From NCBI RefSeq assembly GCF_000631985.1, contig NZ_JFYN01000034.1, positions 62,001 to 126,000 on the forward strand: DNA of 64,000 bases, written 5' to 3'. Of this stretch, positions 53,491-62,065 are shown one piece after another. Origin of the DNA: Pseudomonas sp. RIT288. Lineage in GTDB: Bacteria > Pseudomonadota > Gammaproteobacteria > Pseudomonadales > Pseudomonadaceae. A model generated the notes under the pieces. The model worked only from the letters and a program-made list of their open reading frames with translations, did no database searches and was not told where the DNA came from. Every line of letters begins with the position of its first letter. Within the stretch, counting starts at the first letter, position 1. The position numbers were made by a program, and so were the translations under genes.

Positions 53491-53508
53491 CGGGCACAGC
53501 CCTTGCAA
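53491..53508 (+). promoter_or_regulatory. Sigma-54 promoter of the urt operon
   Basis: GGCAC at 53493-53497 and TTGC at 53503-53506 give the GG-N10-GC spacing (-24/-12) of RpoN promoters. It lies about 65 bases upstream of the urtA ATG. Nitrogen-controlled (NtrC) sigma-54 expression is expected for urea transport. Confidence 0.75.
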
Positions 53509-53573
53509 AACACACCTTCAGTCGTCCGCATCTGCCAACCATAAAAAACTTTAACGTTCATGGAGATCGCACA

Positions 53574-54839
53574 ATGAAGCGTCGCAGTTTGATCAAGGCT
53601 TTCACTCTCACGGCAAGCATTGCCGCGATGGGCATGACCTGGACTGTCCAGGCTGCCGAGACCATCAAGGTCGGGATTCTGCACTCGTTGTCCGGGACCA
53701 TGGCGATCTCCGAAACGTCGCTCAAAGACATGGCGCTGATGACCATCGACGAGATCAACGCCAAGGGTGGGGTGAACGGCAAGATGCTCGAACCGGTGGT
53801 GGTCGACCCGGCGTCGAACTGGCCGCTGTTTGCCGAAAAGGGCCGGCAGTTGCTGACTCAGGACAAGGTCGCCGTGGTGTTCGGTTGCTGGACCTCGGTG
53901 TCACGTAAATCGGTGCTGCCGGTGTTCGAAGAACTCAACGGCCTGCTGTTCTACCCGGTGCAATACGAAGGTGAAGAGATGTCGCCGAACGTGTTCTACA
54001 CCGGCGCCGCGCCGAACCAGCAAGCGATCCCCGCCGTTGAATACCTGATGAGCGAAGAAGGCGGCAGCGCCAAGCGCTTCTTCCTGCTCGGCACCGACTA
54101 CGTCTACCCGCGTACCACCAACAAGATCCTGCGCTCGTTCCTGCATTCCAAAGGCGTGGCCGACAAGGACATCGAAGAGGTCTACACGCCGTTCGGTCAC
54201 AGCGACTATCAAACCATCGTCGCCAACATCAAGAAATTCTCTGCCGGCGGCAAGACTGCAGTGATCTCCACGGTCAACGGCGACTCCAACGTGCCGTTCT
54301 ACAAAGAGCTGGCCAACCAGGGCCTGAAGGCTACCGACGTGCCGGTGGTGGCGTTCTCGGTGGGTGAAGAAGAGCTGCGCGGCATCGACACCAAACCGCT
54401 GGTGGGCAACCTCGCGGCGTGGAACTACTTCGAGTCCGTGGAGAACCCGGTGAACAAGAAGTTCGTCGCTGACTGGAAGGCCTACGCGAAGAAACACAAC
54501 CTGCCGGGCGCCGACAAAGCGGTGACCAACGACCCGATGGAAGCCACTTACGTCGGCATCCACATGTGGGCGCAAGCAGTGGAAAAAGCCAAGTCCACCG
54601 ACGTCGACAAAGTTCGCGAAGCGCTGGCCGGCCAGACTTTCGCCGCGCCGTCCGGTTATACGCTGACCATGGACAAGACCAATCACCACCTGCACAAACC
54701 GGTGATGATCGGCGAGATCCAGAGCGACGGTCAGTTCAACGTGGTCTGGCAGACCGAAGGCCCGATCCGCGCCCAGCCTTGGAGTCCGTTTATCGATGGC
54801 AACGACAAGAAGCCGGATTATGCGGTGAAGAGTAACTGA
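53574..54839 (+). CDS. urtA: Urea ABC transporter substrate-binding protein
   Basis: UrtA binds urea (or short amides) in the periplasm for the UrtBCDE importer. The 421-residue protein has an export signal with twin arginines (KRRSLIKAF ... TWTVQA, cleavage near 27), then the Leu/Ile/Val-type binding fold: ETIKVGILHSLSGTMAISE, VFGCWTSVSRKSVLPVFEE, NGLLFYPVQYEGEEMSPNVF, FFLLGTDYVYPRTTNKILR. These are typical UrtA segments. It is the first gene of the urt block, behind a sigma-54 promoter, and a REP element separates it from urtB. Confidence 0.95.
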   Translation: MKRRSLIKAFTLTASIAAMGMTWTVQAAETIKVGILHSLSGTMAISETSLKDMALMTIDEINAKGGVNGKMLEPVVVDPASNWPLFAEKGRQLLTQDKVAVVFGCWTSVSRKSVLPVFEELNGLLFYPVQYEGEEMSPNVFYTGAAPNQQAIPAVEYLMSEEGGSAKRFFLLGTDYVYPRTTNKILRSFLHSKGVADKDIEEVYTPFGHSDYQTIVANIKKFSAGGKTAVISTVNGDSNVPFYKELANQGLKATDVPVVAFSVGEEELRGIDTKPLVGNLAAWNYFESVENPVNKKFVADWKAYAKKHNLPGADKAVTNDPMEATYVGIHMWAQAVEKAKSTDVDKVREALAGQTFAAPSGYTLTMDKTNHHLHKPVMIGEIQSDGQFNVVWQTEGPIRAQPWSPFIDGNDKKPDYAVKSN

Positions 54840-54900
54840 GCATTGGACGTCGGGCTGGCCAGGATTATCGGCCCGACACAATCCCCCTGTAGGAGTGAGC

Positions 54901-55038
54901 CTTTGTGGCGAGGGGATTCATCCCCGATGGGTTGCGAAGCGACCCCAAATACAGGAGTCGCGGTGTACCAGATTGATCGCGTCGACTGATTCGCGACTGC
55001 TTCGCAGCCGATCGGGGATGAATCCCCTCGCCACAAAG
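54901..55038. repeat. REP-type inverted repeat between urtA and urtB
   Basis: CTTTGTGGCGAGGGGATTCA then TCCCCGAT at 54901-54928 is repeated in inverted form at 55011-55038 without mismatch. The 82-base middle contains further GCTTCGCA-type short dyads. This is the GTGGCGAGGGGATTCATCCC subfamily, unlike the GATCGCAGCC doublets elsewhere in this block. Confidence 0.92.
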
Positions 55039-55075
55039 ACTGTGCCCATCATTAGTCCGCGCAAGGCGACTCTTT

Positions 55076-56578
55076 ATGCCGACTACCCTTTACCGCTTAT
55101 TTCTGGTCATCGCCCTGCTGTTGCCGATGACTGCCTTTGCCGGCGACGCCGAAGACTTCGTCGCCGCCAATCCCGTGCAGCAAGCCAAACTGCTGGAAGC
55201 CTGGGCCGCGCAGCCCGAGCCGGCGCGTGTCGAGCTGATCAACGCCCTGCAACAAGGCGAATTGATCATCGACGGCCAGCCAAAAACCCTGCGCCTGAAC
55301 AATCGCCTGCGGGGTCTGATCGACACCGCGCTGGCCAGCCACCAATTGCTCGCCGCCGACGCCAAAACTCGTCTGACTGCCGCGCAGCAATTGCAGAAAA
55401 GCGCGAAACCCGCGCAGCTGAAATTCCTCGACCAGCAGCTGGCTGGCGAAAAAGACGAGAACGTCCACGCCGCCCTGAGCCTCGCCCTGGCCAACCTGCA
55501 ACTGGTGGACAGCGACCCGGCTGTGCGTCTGGCCGCGGTGCGCCTGCTGGGTGAAACCGGCGATCCGCTGGCCCGCACCCGCCTCGAAGGACTGCTCGAA
55601 CCCGGCGTCGAAAGCGATGCCGGGGTGCGCACTGCCGCTGAAACCAGCCTGGCTCAGGTCAAGCGCAAACTGCTGATCGGCGAAGTACTCGGTCAAGCCT
55701 TCAGCGGTATGTCGCTCGGCTCGATTCTGTTGCTCGCGGCCCTCGGTCTGGCGATCACCTTCGGCCTGCTCGGGGTGATCAACATGGCCCACGGCGAGAT
55801 GCTGATGCTCGGCGCCTACTCGACCTACGTGGTGCAGCTGATGTTCCAGCGCTACGCTCCGCAAGCCATCGAGTTCTACCCGCTGATCGCGCTGCCGGTG
55901 GCGTTCTTCGTTACGGCGGCGATCGGCATGGCGCTGGAACGCACGGTGATTCGTCATCTCTACGGCCGACCGCTGGAAACCCTGCTCGCCACCTGGGGCA
56001 TCAGCCTGATGCTGATCCAGTTGGTGCGTTTGCTCTTCGGTGCGCAGAACGTCGAGGTGGCGAACCCGGAGTGGCTGTCCGGCGGCATTCAGGTGCTGCC
56101 AAATCTCGTGCTGCCGTACAACCGCATCGTGATCATCGCCTTCGCCTTGTTCGTGGTGGTGCTGACCTGGCTGCTGCTGAACAAAACCCGCCTCGGCCTC
56201 AACGTTCGCGCCGTCACTCAAAACCGCAATATGGCGGCTTGCTGTGGCGTGCCGACCGGTCGCGTCGACATGCTCGCCTTCGGCCTCGGCTCGGGCATTG
56301 CCGGCCTAGGCGGTGTGGCGCTGAGCCAGATCGGCAACGTCGGCCCGGACCTCGGCCAGAGCTACATCATCGACTCGTTCCTGGTGGTGGTGCTCGGCGG
56401 CGTCGGCCAGTTGGCCGGTAGCGTGCTCGCGGCCTTCGGCCTCGGCATTGCCAACAAGATTCTCGAACCGCAGATCGGTGCGGTACTGGGCAAGATCCTG
56501 ATCCTCGCGCTGATCATTCTGTTTATCCAGAAACGTCCGCAAGGCCTCTTCGCACTGAAAGGACGGGTGATCGACTGA
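55076..56578 (+). CDS. urtB: Urea ABC transporter permease UrtB
   Basis: UrtB is one of two LivH/LivM-like permeases of the urea importer. The 500-residue protein has a signal peptide, a UrtB-specific periplasmic N-terminal extension of about 200 residues rich in short helices (LAAVRLLGETGDPLARTRLE), and a permease part from about residue 205 with GLAITFGLLGVINMAHGEML, LLATWGISLMLIQ and GSGIAGLGGVALSQIGNVGP. Its stop shares a base with the urtC start. Confidence 0.95.
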   Translation: MPTTLYRLFLVIALLLPMTAFAGDAEDFVAANPVQQAKLLEAWAAQPEPARVELINALQQGELIIDGQPKTLRLNNRLRGLIDTALASHQLLAADAKTRLTAAQQLQKSAKPAQLKFLDQQLAGEKDENVHAALSLALANLQLVDSDPAVRLAAVRLLGETGDPLARTRLEGLLEPGVESDAGVRTAAETSLAQVKRKLLIGEVLGQAFSGMSLGSILLLAALGLAITFGLLGVINMAHGEMLMLGAYSTYVVQLMFQRYAPQAIEFYPLIALPVAFFVTAAIGMALERTVIRHLYGRPLETLLATWGISLMLIQLVRLLFGAQNVEVANPEWLSGGIQVLPNLVLPYNRIVIIAFALFVVVLTWLLLNKTRLGLNVRAVTQNRNMAACCGVPTGRVDMLAFGLGSGIAGLGGVALSQIGNVGPDLGQSYIIDSFLVVVLGGVGQLAGSVLAAFGLGIANKILEPQIGAVLGKILILALIILFIQKRPQGLFALKGRVID

Positions 56579-57657
56579 TGAACCAGCCTCTACTTGTCAC
56601 AGCCACACAAAAGGCCGGGCCGAAAGTCACCCTCGCCATCGGCGCGGTGATCCTCGCGCTGCTGATCGTCCTGCCGCTGCTCTCGCTGTTGGCACCGGAC
56701 AGCGCGCTGCATGTTTCGGCCTACACCCTGACGCTGGTCGGCAAAATCCTCTGCTACGCCATCGTCGCTCTGGCGCTGGATCTGGTCTGGGGCTACGCCG
56801 GGCTGCTGTCGCTGGGTCATGGCCTGTTCTTCGCCCTCGGCGGTTATGCGATGGGCATGTACCTGATGCGTCAGGCCGCCGGTGATGGTTTGCCGGCGTT
56901 CATGACCTTTCTGTCGTGGACCGAACTGCCGTGGTACTGGAGCGGCACCAGCAGCTTTATCTGGTCGATGTGCCTGGTGGTGCTGGCGCCGGGGCTGCTG
57001 GCGCTGGTGTTCGGATTCTTTGCCTTCCGGTCGCGGATCAAGGGCGTGTATTTCTCGATCATGACCCAGGCCCTGACCTTCGCCGGGATGCTCCTGTTTT
57101 TCCGCAACGAGACCGGCTTCGGCGGTAACAACGGCTTCACCAATTTCCGCACGATTCTCGGTTTCGGCATCACTGAACCGGGCACTCGCGCGGTACTGTT
57201 TCTGGCCACCGTGTTGTTGCTGGTGGCGAGTCTGTTCATCGGCTGGCGTCTGGCACAAAGCAAGTTCGGCCGGGTGCTGACCGCGCTGCGCGATGCGGAA
57301 AACCGCCTGATGTTCTGCGGCTACGATCCGCGCGGCTTCAAGCTGTTCGTCTGGGTCCTGAGCGCGGTGCTGTGCGGTCTGGCCGGGGCCTTGTATGTGC
57401 CGCAGGTGGGGATCATCAACCCCAGCGAAATGTCGCCGACCAACTCGATCGAAGCGGCGGTGTGGGTCGCCCTCGGCGGTCGCGGTACGCTGATCGGGCC
57501 GTTGCTCGGTGCCGGTGTGGTCAACGGCATGAAGAGCTGGTTCACCGTGGCCTTCCCCGAATACTGGCTGTTCTTCCTCGGCGCGCTGTTCATCGTCGTG
57601 ACGTTGTATTTGCCCAAAGGTGTGATCGGCCTGCTGAAGAAACGAGGTGAACAATGA
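56578..57657 (+). CDS. urtC: Urea ABC transporter permease UrtC
   Basis: UrtC is the LivM-like second permease. The 359-residue membrane protein has about nine spans, with YAIVALALDLVWGYAGLLSL and GHGLFFALGGYAMGMYLM early, NNGFTNFRTILGF in the middle, and EAAVWVALGGRGTLIGPLLG near the end. It overlaps urtB at the start and urtD at the end, so the core genes of the importer are translationally coupled. Confidence 0.95.
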   Translation: MNQPLLVTATQKAGPKVTLAIGAVILALLIVLPLLSLLAPDSALHVSAYTLTLVGKILCYAIVALALDLVWGYAGLLSLGHGLFFALGGYAMGMYLMRQAAGDGLPAFMTFLSWTELPWYWSGTSSFIWSMCLVVLAPGLLALVFGFFAFRSRIKGVYFSIMTQALTFAGMLLFFRNETGFGGNNGFTNFRTILGFGITEPGTRAVLFLATVLLLVASLFIGWRLAQSKFGRVLTALRDAENRLMFCGYDPRGFKLFVWVLSAVLCGLAGALYVPQVGIINPSEMSPTNSIEAAVWVALGGRGTLIGPLLGAGVVNGMKSWFTVAFPEYWLFFLGALFIVVTLYLPKGVIGLLKKRGEQ

Positions 57658-58523
57658 GAGTCACTGCGAGTGCTGAATTCATGCTCGAACCGGCGTTTTT
57701 CCCCGTGGAACCGAACAAGGACGAGGGCACCAGCCGTGACTCGCTCGGCCTCGGCCAACGCGTCGGCCCGGGTCTCGATACCCGCCACGGCACGATCCTG
57801 ACCCTGGAAGACATCAGCGTCAGCTTCGACGGCTTCCGCGCGCTGAACAATCTCAACCTGTACATCGGTGTTGGCGAATTGCGTTGCATCATCGGCCCCA
57901 ACGGCGCGGGCAAGACCACGCTGATGGACGTGATCACCGGCAAGACCCGCCCCAGTCACGGCAAGGCGTGGTTCGGCGAAACCCTCGACCTGACGCAGAT
58001 GAGCGAAGTGCAGATCGCCCAGGCCGGGATCGGCCGCAAGTTTCAGAAACCGACGGTGTTCGAAGCGCTGAGCGTGTTCGAGAATCTGGAGCTGGCGCAG
58101 AAGACCGACAAGTCGGTGTGGGCCAGTTTGCGCGCACGCCTGAGCGGCGAGCAGCGCGATCGCATCAGCGAAGTGCTGGAGACCATTCGCCTGACGACGT
58201 CGGTCAATCGCCCGGCAGGCTTGTTGTCCCATGGCCAAAAGCAGTTTCTGGAGATCGGCATGTTGCTGATGCAGGACCCGCAACTGCTGCTGCTCGACGA
58301 ACCCGTGGCGGGCATGACCGATGCCGAAACCGAGTTCACCGCCGAGCTTTTCAAGTCGCTGGCCGGCAAGCATTCGCTGATGGTGGTGGAGCACGACATG
58401 GGCTTCGTCGGCTCGATTGCCGACCACGTGACCGTGCTGCATCAGGGCAGCGTGCTGGCGGAAGGATCGCTGGAGCAGGTGCAGGAAAACGAGCGGGTGA
58501 TCGAGGTCTACCTCGGCCGCTGA
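57654..58523 (+). CDS. urtD: Urea ABC transporter ATPase UrtD
   Basis: UrtD is a LivG-like ATPase of 289 residues. An N-terminal extension of about 45 residues precedes the nucleotide-binding domain. Walker A is IIGPNGAGKTTLMDV, the signature is the LivG-type LLSHGQKQFLEIG, Walker B is LLLLDEPVAGM, and the switch histidine is in VVEHDMGFVG. It pairs with UrtE. The start overlaps urtC, and a REP doublet follows. Confidence 0.95.
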   Translation: MRVTASAEFMLEPAFFPVEPNKDEGTSRDSLGLGQRVGPGLDTRHGTILTLEDISVSFDGFRALNNLNLYIGVGELRCIIGPNGAGKTTLMDVITGKTRPSHGKAWFGETLDLTQMSEVQIAQAGIGRKFQKPTVFEALSVFENLELAQKTDKSVWASLRARLSGEQRDRISEVLETIRLTTSVNRPAGLLSHGQKQFLEIGMLLMQDPQLLLLDEPVAGMTDAETEFTAELFKSLAGKHSLMVVEHDMGFVGSIADHVTVLHQGSVLAEGSLEQVQENERVIEVYLGR

Positions 58524-58532
58524 TGATCCATC

Positions 58533-58624
58533 CCCTGTAGGAGCTGCCGCAGGCTGCGATCTTTTGATCTTGATCTTAAAAAACAACATCAAAAGATCGC
58601 AGCCTGCGGCAGCTCCTACACAGG
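58533..58624. repeat. REP doublet between urtD and urtE
   Basis: CCCTGTAGGAGCTGCCGCAG with GCTGCGATCTTTTGATC is mirrored by CATCAAAAGATCGCAGCCTG then CGGCAGCTCCTACACAGGG. It fills nearly all of the 121-base gap inside the operon. Confidence 0.95.
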
Positions 58625-58644
58625 GATTTGAGGAGATTTAGAGA

Positions 58645-59343
58645 ATGTTGCAAGTCGACAAACTGCACCAGTACTACGGCGGTAGCCACATCCTCCGTGG
58701 CCTCTCATTCGACGTGAAAGTCGGCGAAGTCACCTGCCTGCTCGGGCGCAACGGCGTGGGCAAGACCACCCTGCTCAAATGCCTGATGGGCCTGTTGCCG
58801 GCCAAGGAAGGCGTGGTGAACTGGGAAGGCCAAGCGATCACCACGCTCAAGCCGCACCAACGGGTTCATGCCGGGATCGCTTACGTGCCACAGGGCCGGG
58901 AAATCTTCGGCAGACTTACCGTGGAAGAAAATCTGCTGATGGGCCTGTCACGGTTTCCCGGCAGCGAAGCGAAAGAAGTACCAGGTTTCATCTACGAATT
59001 GTTCCCGGTGCTGCTACAAATGAAGCAGCGTCGCGGTGGCGACCTCTCCGGCGGTCAGCAACAGCAGCTCGCTATCGGGCGCGCATTGGCCAGTCGTCCA
59101 CGCTTGCTGATCCTCGACGAGCCCACCGAAGGCATCCAGCCCTCGGTGATCAAGGAGATCGGCGCGGTGATCAAAAAGCTCGCGGCGCGGGGCGACATGG
59201 CGATTTTGCTGGTGGAGCAGTTCTACGATTTCGCTGCGGAGCTGGCCGATCAATACCTGGTGATGTCCCGGGGCGAGATCGTGCAGCAGGGTCGCGGCGA
59301 AAATATGGAAGCCGAGGGTGTACGAGGTCTGGTAACAATTTAA
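58645..59343 (+). CDS. urtE: Urea ABC transporter ATPase UrtE
   Basis: UrtE is the LivF-like ATPase of 232 residues. Walker A is LLGRNGVGKTTLLKC, the signature is LSGGQQQQLAIGRAL, Walker B is LLILDEPTEGIQPS and the switch is LLVEQFYDFA. GGAGATTTAGAG precedes the ATG. It ends the transporter part; ureD begins 30 bases later, which suggests that uptake and hydrolysis of urea are expressed together. Confidence 0.95.
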   Translation: MLQVDKLHQYYGGSHILRGLSFDVKVGEVTCLLGRNGVGKTTLLKCLMGLLPAKEGVVNWEGQAITTLKPHQRVHAGIAYVPQGREIFGRLTVEENLLMGLSRFPGSEAKEVPGFIYELFPVLLQMKQRRGGDLSGGQQQQLAIGRALASRPRLLILDEPTEGIQPSVIKEIGAVIKKLAARGDMAILLVEQFYDFAAELADQYLVMSRGEIVQQGRGENMEAEGVRGLVTI

Positions 59344-59373
59344 TCTGTAGCTTCCTAACGATAATTACACACC

Positions 59374-60213
59374 ATGAATCTAGCGCTTCCCACTGCCCTG
59401 TTTACCCCGAGCTGGCACGCCGAGCTGGAGCTGGCCTACGCGCGCTTCGGCGACTGCACGCGCCCGGTACAGCGCCGGCACCTCGGCCCGCTGCGCGTGC
59501 AAAAGCACCTGTATGCCGAAGGCCCCGAGGTCTGCCAGCACATCATCGTCCACCCACCGGGCGGGATCGCCGGCGGTGACCGACTGAACATCAGCGCCCG
59601 CGTCGAACAGGACGCCTGGGCACAGATCACCAGCCCTGGCGCCGCCAAGTGGTATCGAGCGGCGGGGCCGGCGTATCAGCAACTCGATCTGAAAGTCGCT
59701 GCCGGCGCGACGCTGGAATGGCTGCCGCAGGAAACCATCGTCTACAGCGCCGCCCAGGCCGAACTCACCACCTCGATCGAGCTTGAGGGCGATGCGCGGC
59801 TGTTCTACTGGGACGTGGTGGCGCTGGGTCGCCCGGCCAGTGGCGAGCGCTTCGACCTCGGACACTTTCAAGCGCATCTGGACATCCACCGCGACGGGCG
59901 ATTGCTCTGGCACGAGCGTCAGAGGATTACTGGCGGTGACGGGTTGCTGGATTCGCCGATCGGTCTGGATGGCAATCCGGTGTTTGCGACGCTGCTGGTG
60001 ACCGGTGAAATCGATGCCGAGCTGCTGGAGCGGTGTCGCTCGCTGGGGCATGCCGTGCGCGGCGATCTGAGCCAACTGCCGGGGCTTTTGGTCGCCCGTT
60101 GCCTGGCGAGCGAGGCACTGCTGGCGCGCGCCTGGCTGATCGACCTGTGGCGCCTGCTGCGCCCGGCCCTGCTCGGCCGCGAGGCCCAGCCCCCCAGAAT
60201 CTGGAACACCTGA
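59374..60213 (+). CDS. ureD: Urease accessory protein UreD
   Basis: UreD works with UreF and UreG to insert nickel into urease. The 279-residue protein shows the family features RRHLGPLRVQKHLYAEGPEV, IVHPPGGIAGGDRL, ITSPGAAKWYRA and TLEWLPQETIVY. No clear ribosome site precedes the ATG, so translation may depend on urtE read-through. ureE, ureF and ureG are not in this window. Confidence 0.94.
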   Translation: MNLALPTALFTPSWHAELELAYARFGDCTRPVQRRHLGPLRVQKHLYAEGPEVCQHIIVHPPGGIAGGDRLNISARVEQDAWAQITSPGAAKWYRAAGPAYQQLDLKVAAGATLEWLPQETIVYSAAQAELTTSIELEGDARLFYWDVVALGRPASGERFDLGHFQAHLDIHRDGRLLWHERQRITGGDGLLDSPIGLDGNPVFATLLVTGEIDAELLERCRSLGHAVRGDLSQLPGLLVARCLASEALLARAWLIDLWRLLRPALLGREAQPPRIWNT

Positions 60214-60231
60214 AATGCAACCCCCTTTAAA

Positions 60232-60317
60232 CCCCTGTAGGAGCTGCCGCAGGCTGCGATCTTTTGATCCTCAAGAGCAACATCAAAAGATCGCAGCCTG
60301 CGGCAGCTCCTACAGGG
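60232..60317. repeat. REP doublet between ureD and ureA
   Basis: CCCCTGTAGGAGCTGCCGCA with GGCTGCGATCTTTTGATC is mirrored by CATCAAAAGATCGCAGCCTG then CGGCAGCTCCTACAGGG. It lies within the 144-base gap. Confidence 0.95.
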
Positions 60318-60357
60318 TGTACGACTTAACTTTCTTCTGCCGAGATTAGAAAAACAA

Positions 60358-60660
60358 ATGGACCTGACCCCACGCGAAAAAGACAAGCTGCTGATCTTCA
60401 CCGCCGGCCTCGTCGCCGAGCGCCGACTGGCCCGAGGCGTGAAGCTCAACTACCCGGAAGCCATGGCCTACATCTCCGCCGCCCTGCTCGAAGGCGCCCG
60501 TGACGGCCAGACCGTGGCCGAGCTGATGCACTTCGGCACCACGCTGCTGAGCCGCGAGCAGGTGATGGAAGGCATCCCGGAAATGATCCCGGAGATCCAG
60601 GTCGAGGCAACGTTCCCCGACGGCACCAAACTGGTCACCGTCCACCAGCCGATTGTCTGA
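60358..60660 (+). CDS. ureA: Urease gamma subunit
   Basis: UreA is the small gamma subunit of the nickel urease that splits urea to ammonia and carbamate. The 100-residue protein is complete: MDLTPREKDKLLIFTAGLVA, RLARGVKLNYPEAMAYIS, MEGIPEMIPEIQVEATFPDG. It is separated from ureB by two acetyltransferase genes. Confidence 0.97.
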   Translation: MDLTPREKDKLLIFTAGLVAERRLARGVKLNYPEAMAYISAALLEGARDGQTVAELMHFGTTLLSREQVMEGIPEMIPEIQVEATFPDGTKLVTVHQPIV

Positions 60661-60669
60661 GGCCGCGCC

Positions 60670-61203
60670 ATGACCTACACCATTCGCGATGCCCTGCACG
60701 CCGATCTGCCGGCGATCCGCGACATCTACAACGACGCGGTGCTCAACACCACGGCGATCTGGAACGAATCGGCGGTCGACCTCGGCAACCGCCAGGCGTG
60801 GTTCAGCGCCCGTCAGGCCCAGGCCTACCCGATTCTGGTGATCGTCGACGCCGACAACGTTGTGCTCGGCTACGCTTCCTTTGGCGACTGGCGGCCGTTC
60901 GACGGTTTCCGCCATACCGTCGAGCACTCGGTCTACGTGCGTAGCGACCAGCGCGGCAATGGGCTTGGCCCGCAATTGATGAGCGTGTTGATCGAGCGGG
61001 CCAAGGCCTGCGACAAGCATGTGATGGTCGCCGCCATCGAAAGTGGCAACGCCGCCTCCATTCGTCTGCATGAACGCGCCGGTTTCAGCATCACCGGACA
61101 AATGCCGCAAGTCGGCACCAAGTTCGGTCGCTGGCTCGATCTGACCTTCATGCAACTGACCCTCAATCCTGGCGCCCAGCCGCCGGTCGCCAACAAGGAG
61201 TGA
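60670..61203 (+). CDS. GNAT acetyltransferase, methionine sulfoximine/phosphinothricin type
   Basis: This 177-residue GNAT enzyme resembles the Pat/MddA group, which acetylates L-methionine sulfoximine and phosphinothricin, inhibitors of glutamine synthetase. Shared features are IRDALHADLPAIRDIYNDAV, NTTAIWNESAV, YASFGDWRPFDGFRHTVEHS, VYVRSDQRGNGLGPQLM (acetyl-CoA loop) and ASIRLHERAGF. It begins 9 bases after ureA. P. aeruginosa PA4866 occupies the same place. The link to nitrogen metabolism is through protection of glutamine synthetase; the true substrate here is inferred. Confidence 0.88.
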   Translation: MTYTIRDALHADLPAIRDIYNDAVLNTTAIWNESAVDLGNRQAWFSARQAQAYPILVIVDADNVVLGYASFGDWRPFDGFRHTVEHSVYVRSDQRGNGLGPQLMSVLIERAKACDKHVMVAAIESGNAASIRLHERAGFSITGQMPQVGTKFGRWLDLTFMQLTLNPGAQPPVANKE

Positions 61204-61209
61204 CACGCG

Positions 61210-61746
61210 ATGAACCCCGCCCAACTGCGACGCGTCAATGCGGAAAGTTTTGCGCACTATCGTCAGGGTCTGATTGATCTGCTGCTCGACGCCGTGGGTT
61301 ATGGCGCCAGCGTCGGCTTCATGGCCGACCTCGATGCCGCGCAGGCCCGCGCCTATTTCGATGAAGTGCAGCAACAAGTGAACAAGGGCAGCGTGTTGCT
61401 CTGGGTGGTGGTCAAGGATGAAGAGGTGCAGGCCAGCGTGCAGTTGGGTCTGTGCCAGAAGGCCAACGGCCTCAATCGTGCCGAGGTGCAAAAACTGTTG
61501 GTGCGCGAACAGGCGCGGCGTCGTGGCCTCGGCCAGCAATTGATGAATGCGCTGGAGCTCGAAGCGGCCAAGCACAAGCGCGGCATGCTCTACCTCGACA
61601 CCGAGGCCGGCTCGCCCGCCGAAGATTTCTACAAGGCCCTGGGTTACACCCGTGCCGGCGAAATTCCCGACTACGCCTGCGACCCGCACGGTACCTATCG
61701 TCCGACCGCCCTCTACTACAAGATTCTGCAAGGAGCCCGGCCATGA
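61210..61746 (+). CDS. GNAT family N-acetyltransferase of unknown substrate
   Basis: The 178-residue protein has the GNAT acetyl-CoA loop VREQARRRGLGQQLMNALEL and the C-terminal DTEAGSPAEDFYKALGYTRA with the tyrosine of the active site. The N-terminal part (FAHYRQGLIDLLLDAVGYGA) shows no specific substrate signature. It starts 6 bases after the first acetyltransferase and overlaps ureB (ATGA), so it is part of the urease operon. Confidence 0.85.
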   Translation: MNPAQLRRVNAESFAHYRQGLIDLLLDAVGYGASVGFMADLDAAQARAYFDEVQQQVNKGSVLLWVVVKDEEVQASVQLGLCQKANGLNRAEVQKLLVREQARRRGLGQQLMNALELEAAKHKRGMLYLDTEAGSPAEDFYKALGYTRAGEIPDYACDPHGTYRPTALYYKILQGARP

Positions 61747-62051
61747 TTCCCGGCCAGTACCAGATCCAGCCCGGCGACATCGAACTGAATGTCGGCCGCC
61801 GCACCCTCAGCCTGAAAGTCGCCAACAGCGGCGACCGGCCGATCCAGGTCGGTTCGCACTATCACTTTTTCGAAACCAACGACGCGCTGACCTTTGATCG
61901 CGCCGCCAGCCGTGGCATGCGCCTGAACATCCCGGCCGGCACCGCCGTGCGCTTCGAGCCGGGGCAGAGCCGCGAGGTCGAGCTGGTGGAGTACGCCGGG
62001 CATCGGCGGGTGTTCGGTTTTGCCGGACGGATCATGGGGGATCTCGACTGA
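61743..62051 (+). CDS. ureB: Urease beta subunit
   Basis: UreB is the beta subunit of urease. The 102-residue protein is complete and typical: MIPGQYQIQPGDIELNVGR, VANSGDRPIQVGSHYHFFET, NDALTFDRAASRGMRLNIPA, GTAVRFEPGQSREVELVEYA, then GHRRVFGFAGRIMG. The ATG at 61743 overlaps the acetyltransferase stop. Confidence 0.97.
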   Translation: MIPGQYQIQPGDIELNVGRRTLSLKVANSGDRPIQVGSHYHFFETNDALTFDRAASRGMRLNIPAGTAVRFEPGQSREVELVEYAGHRRVFGFAGRIMGDLD

Positions 62052-62065
62052 CATGCACACAATCC

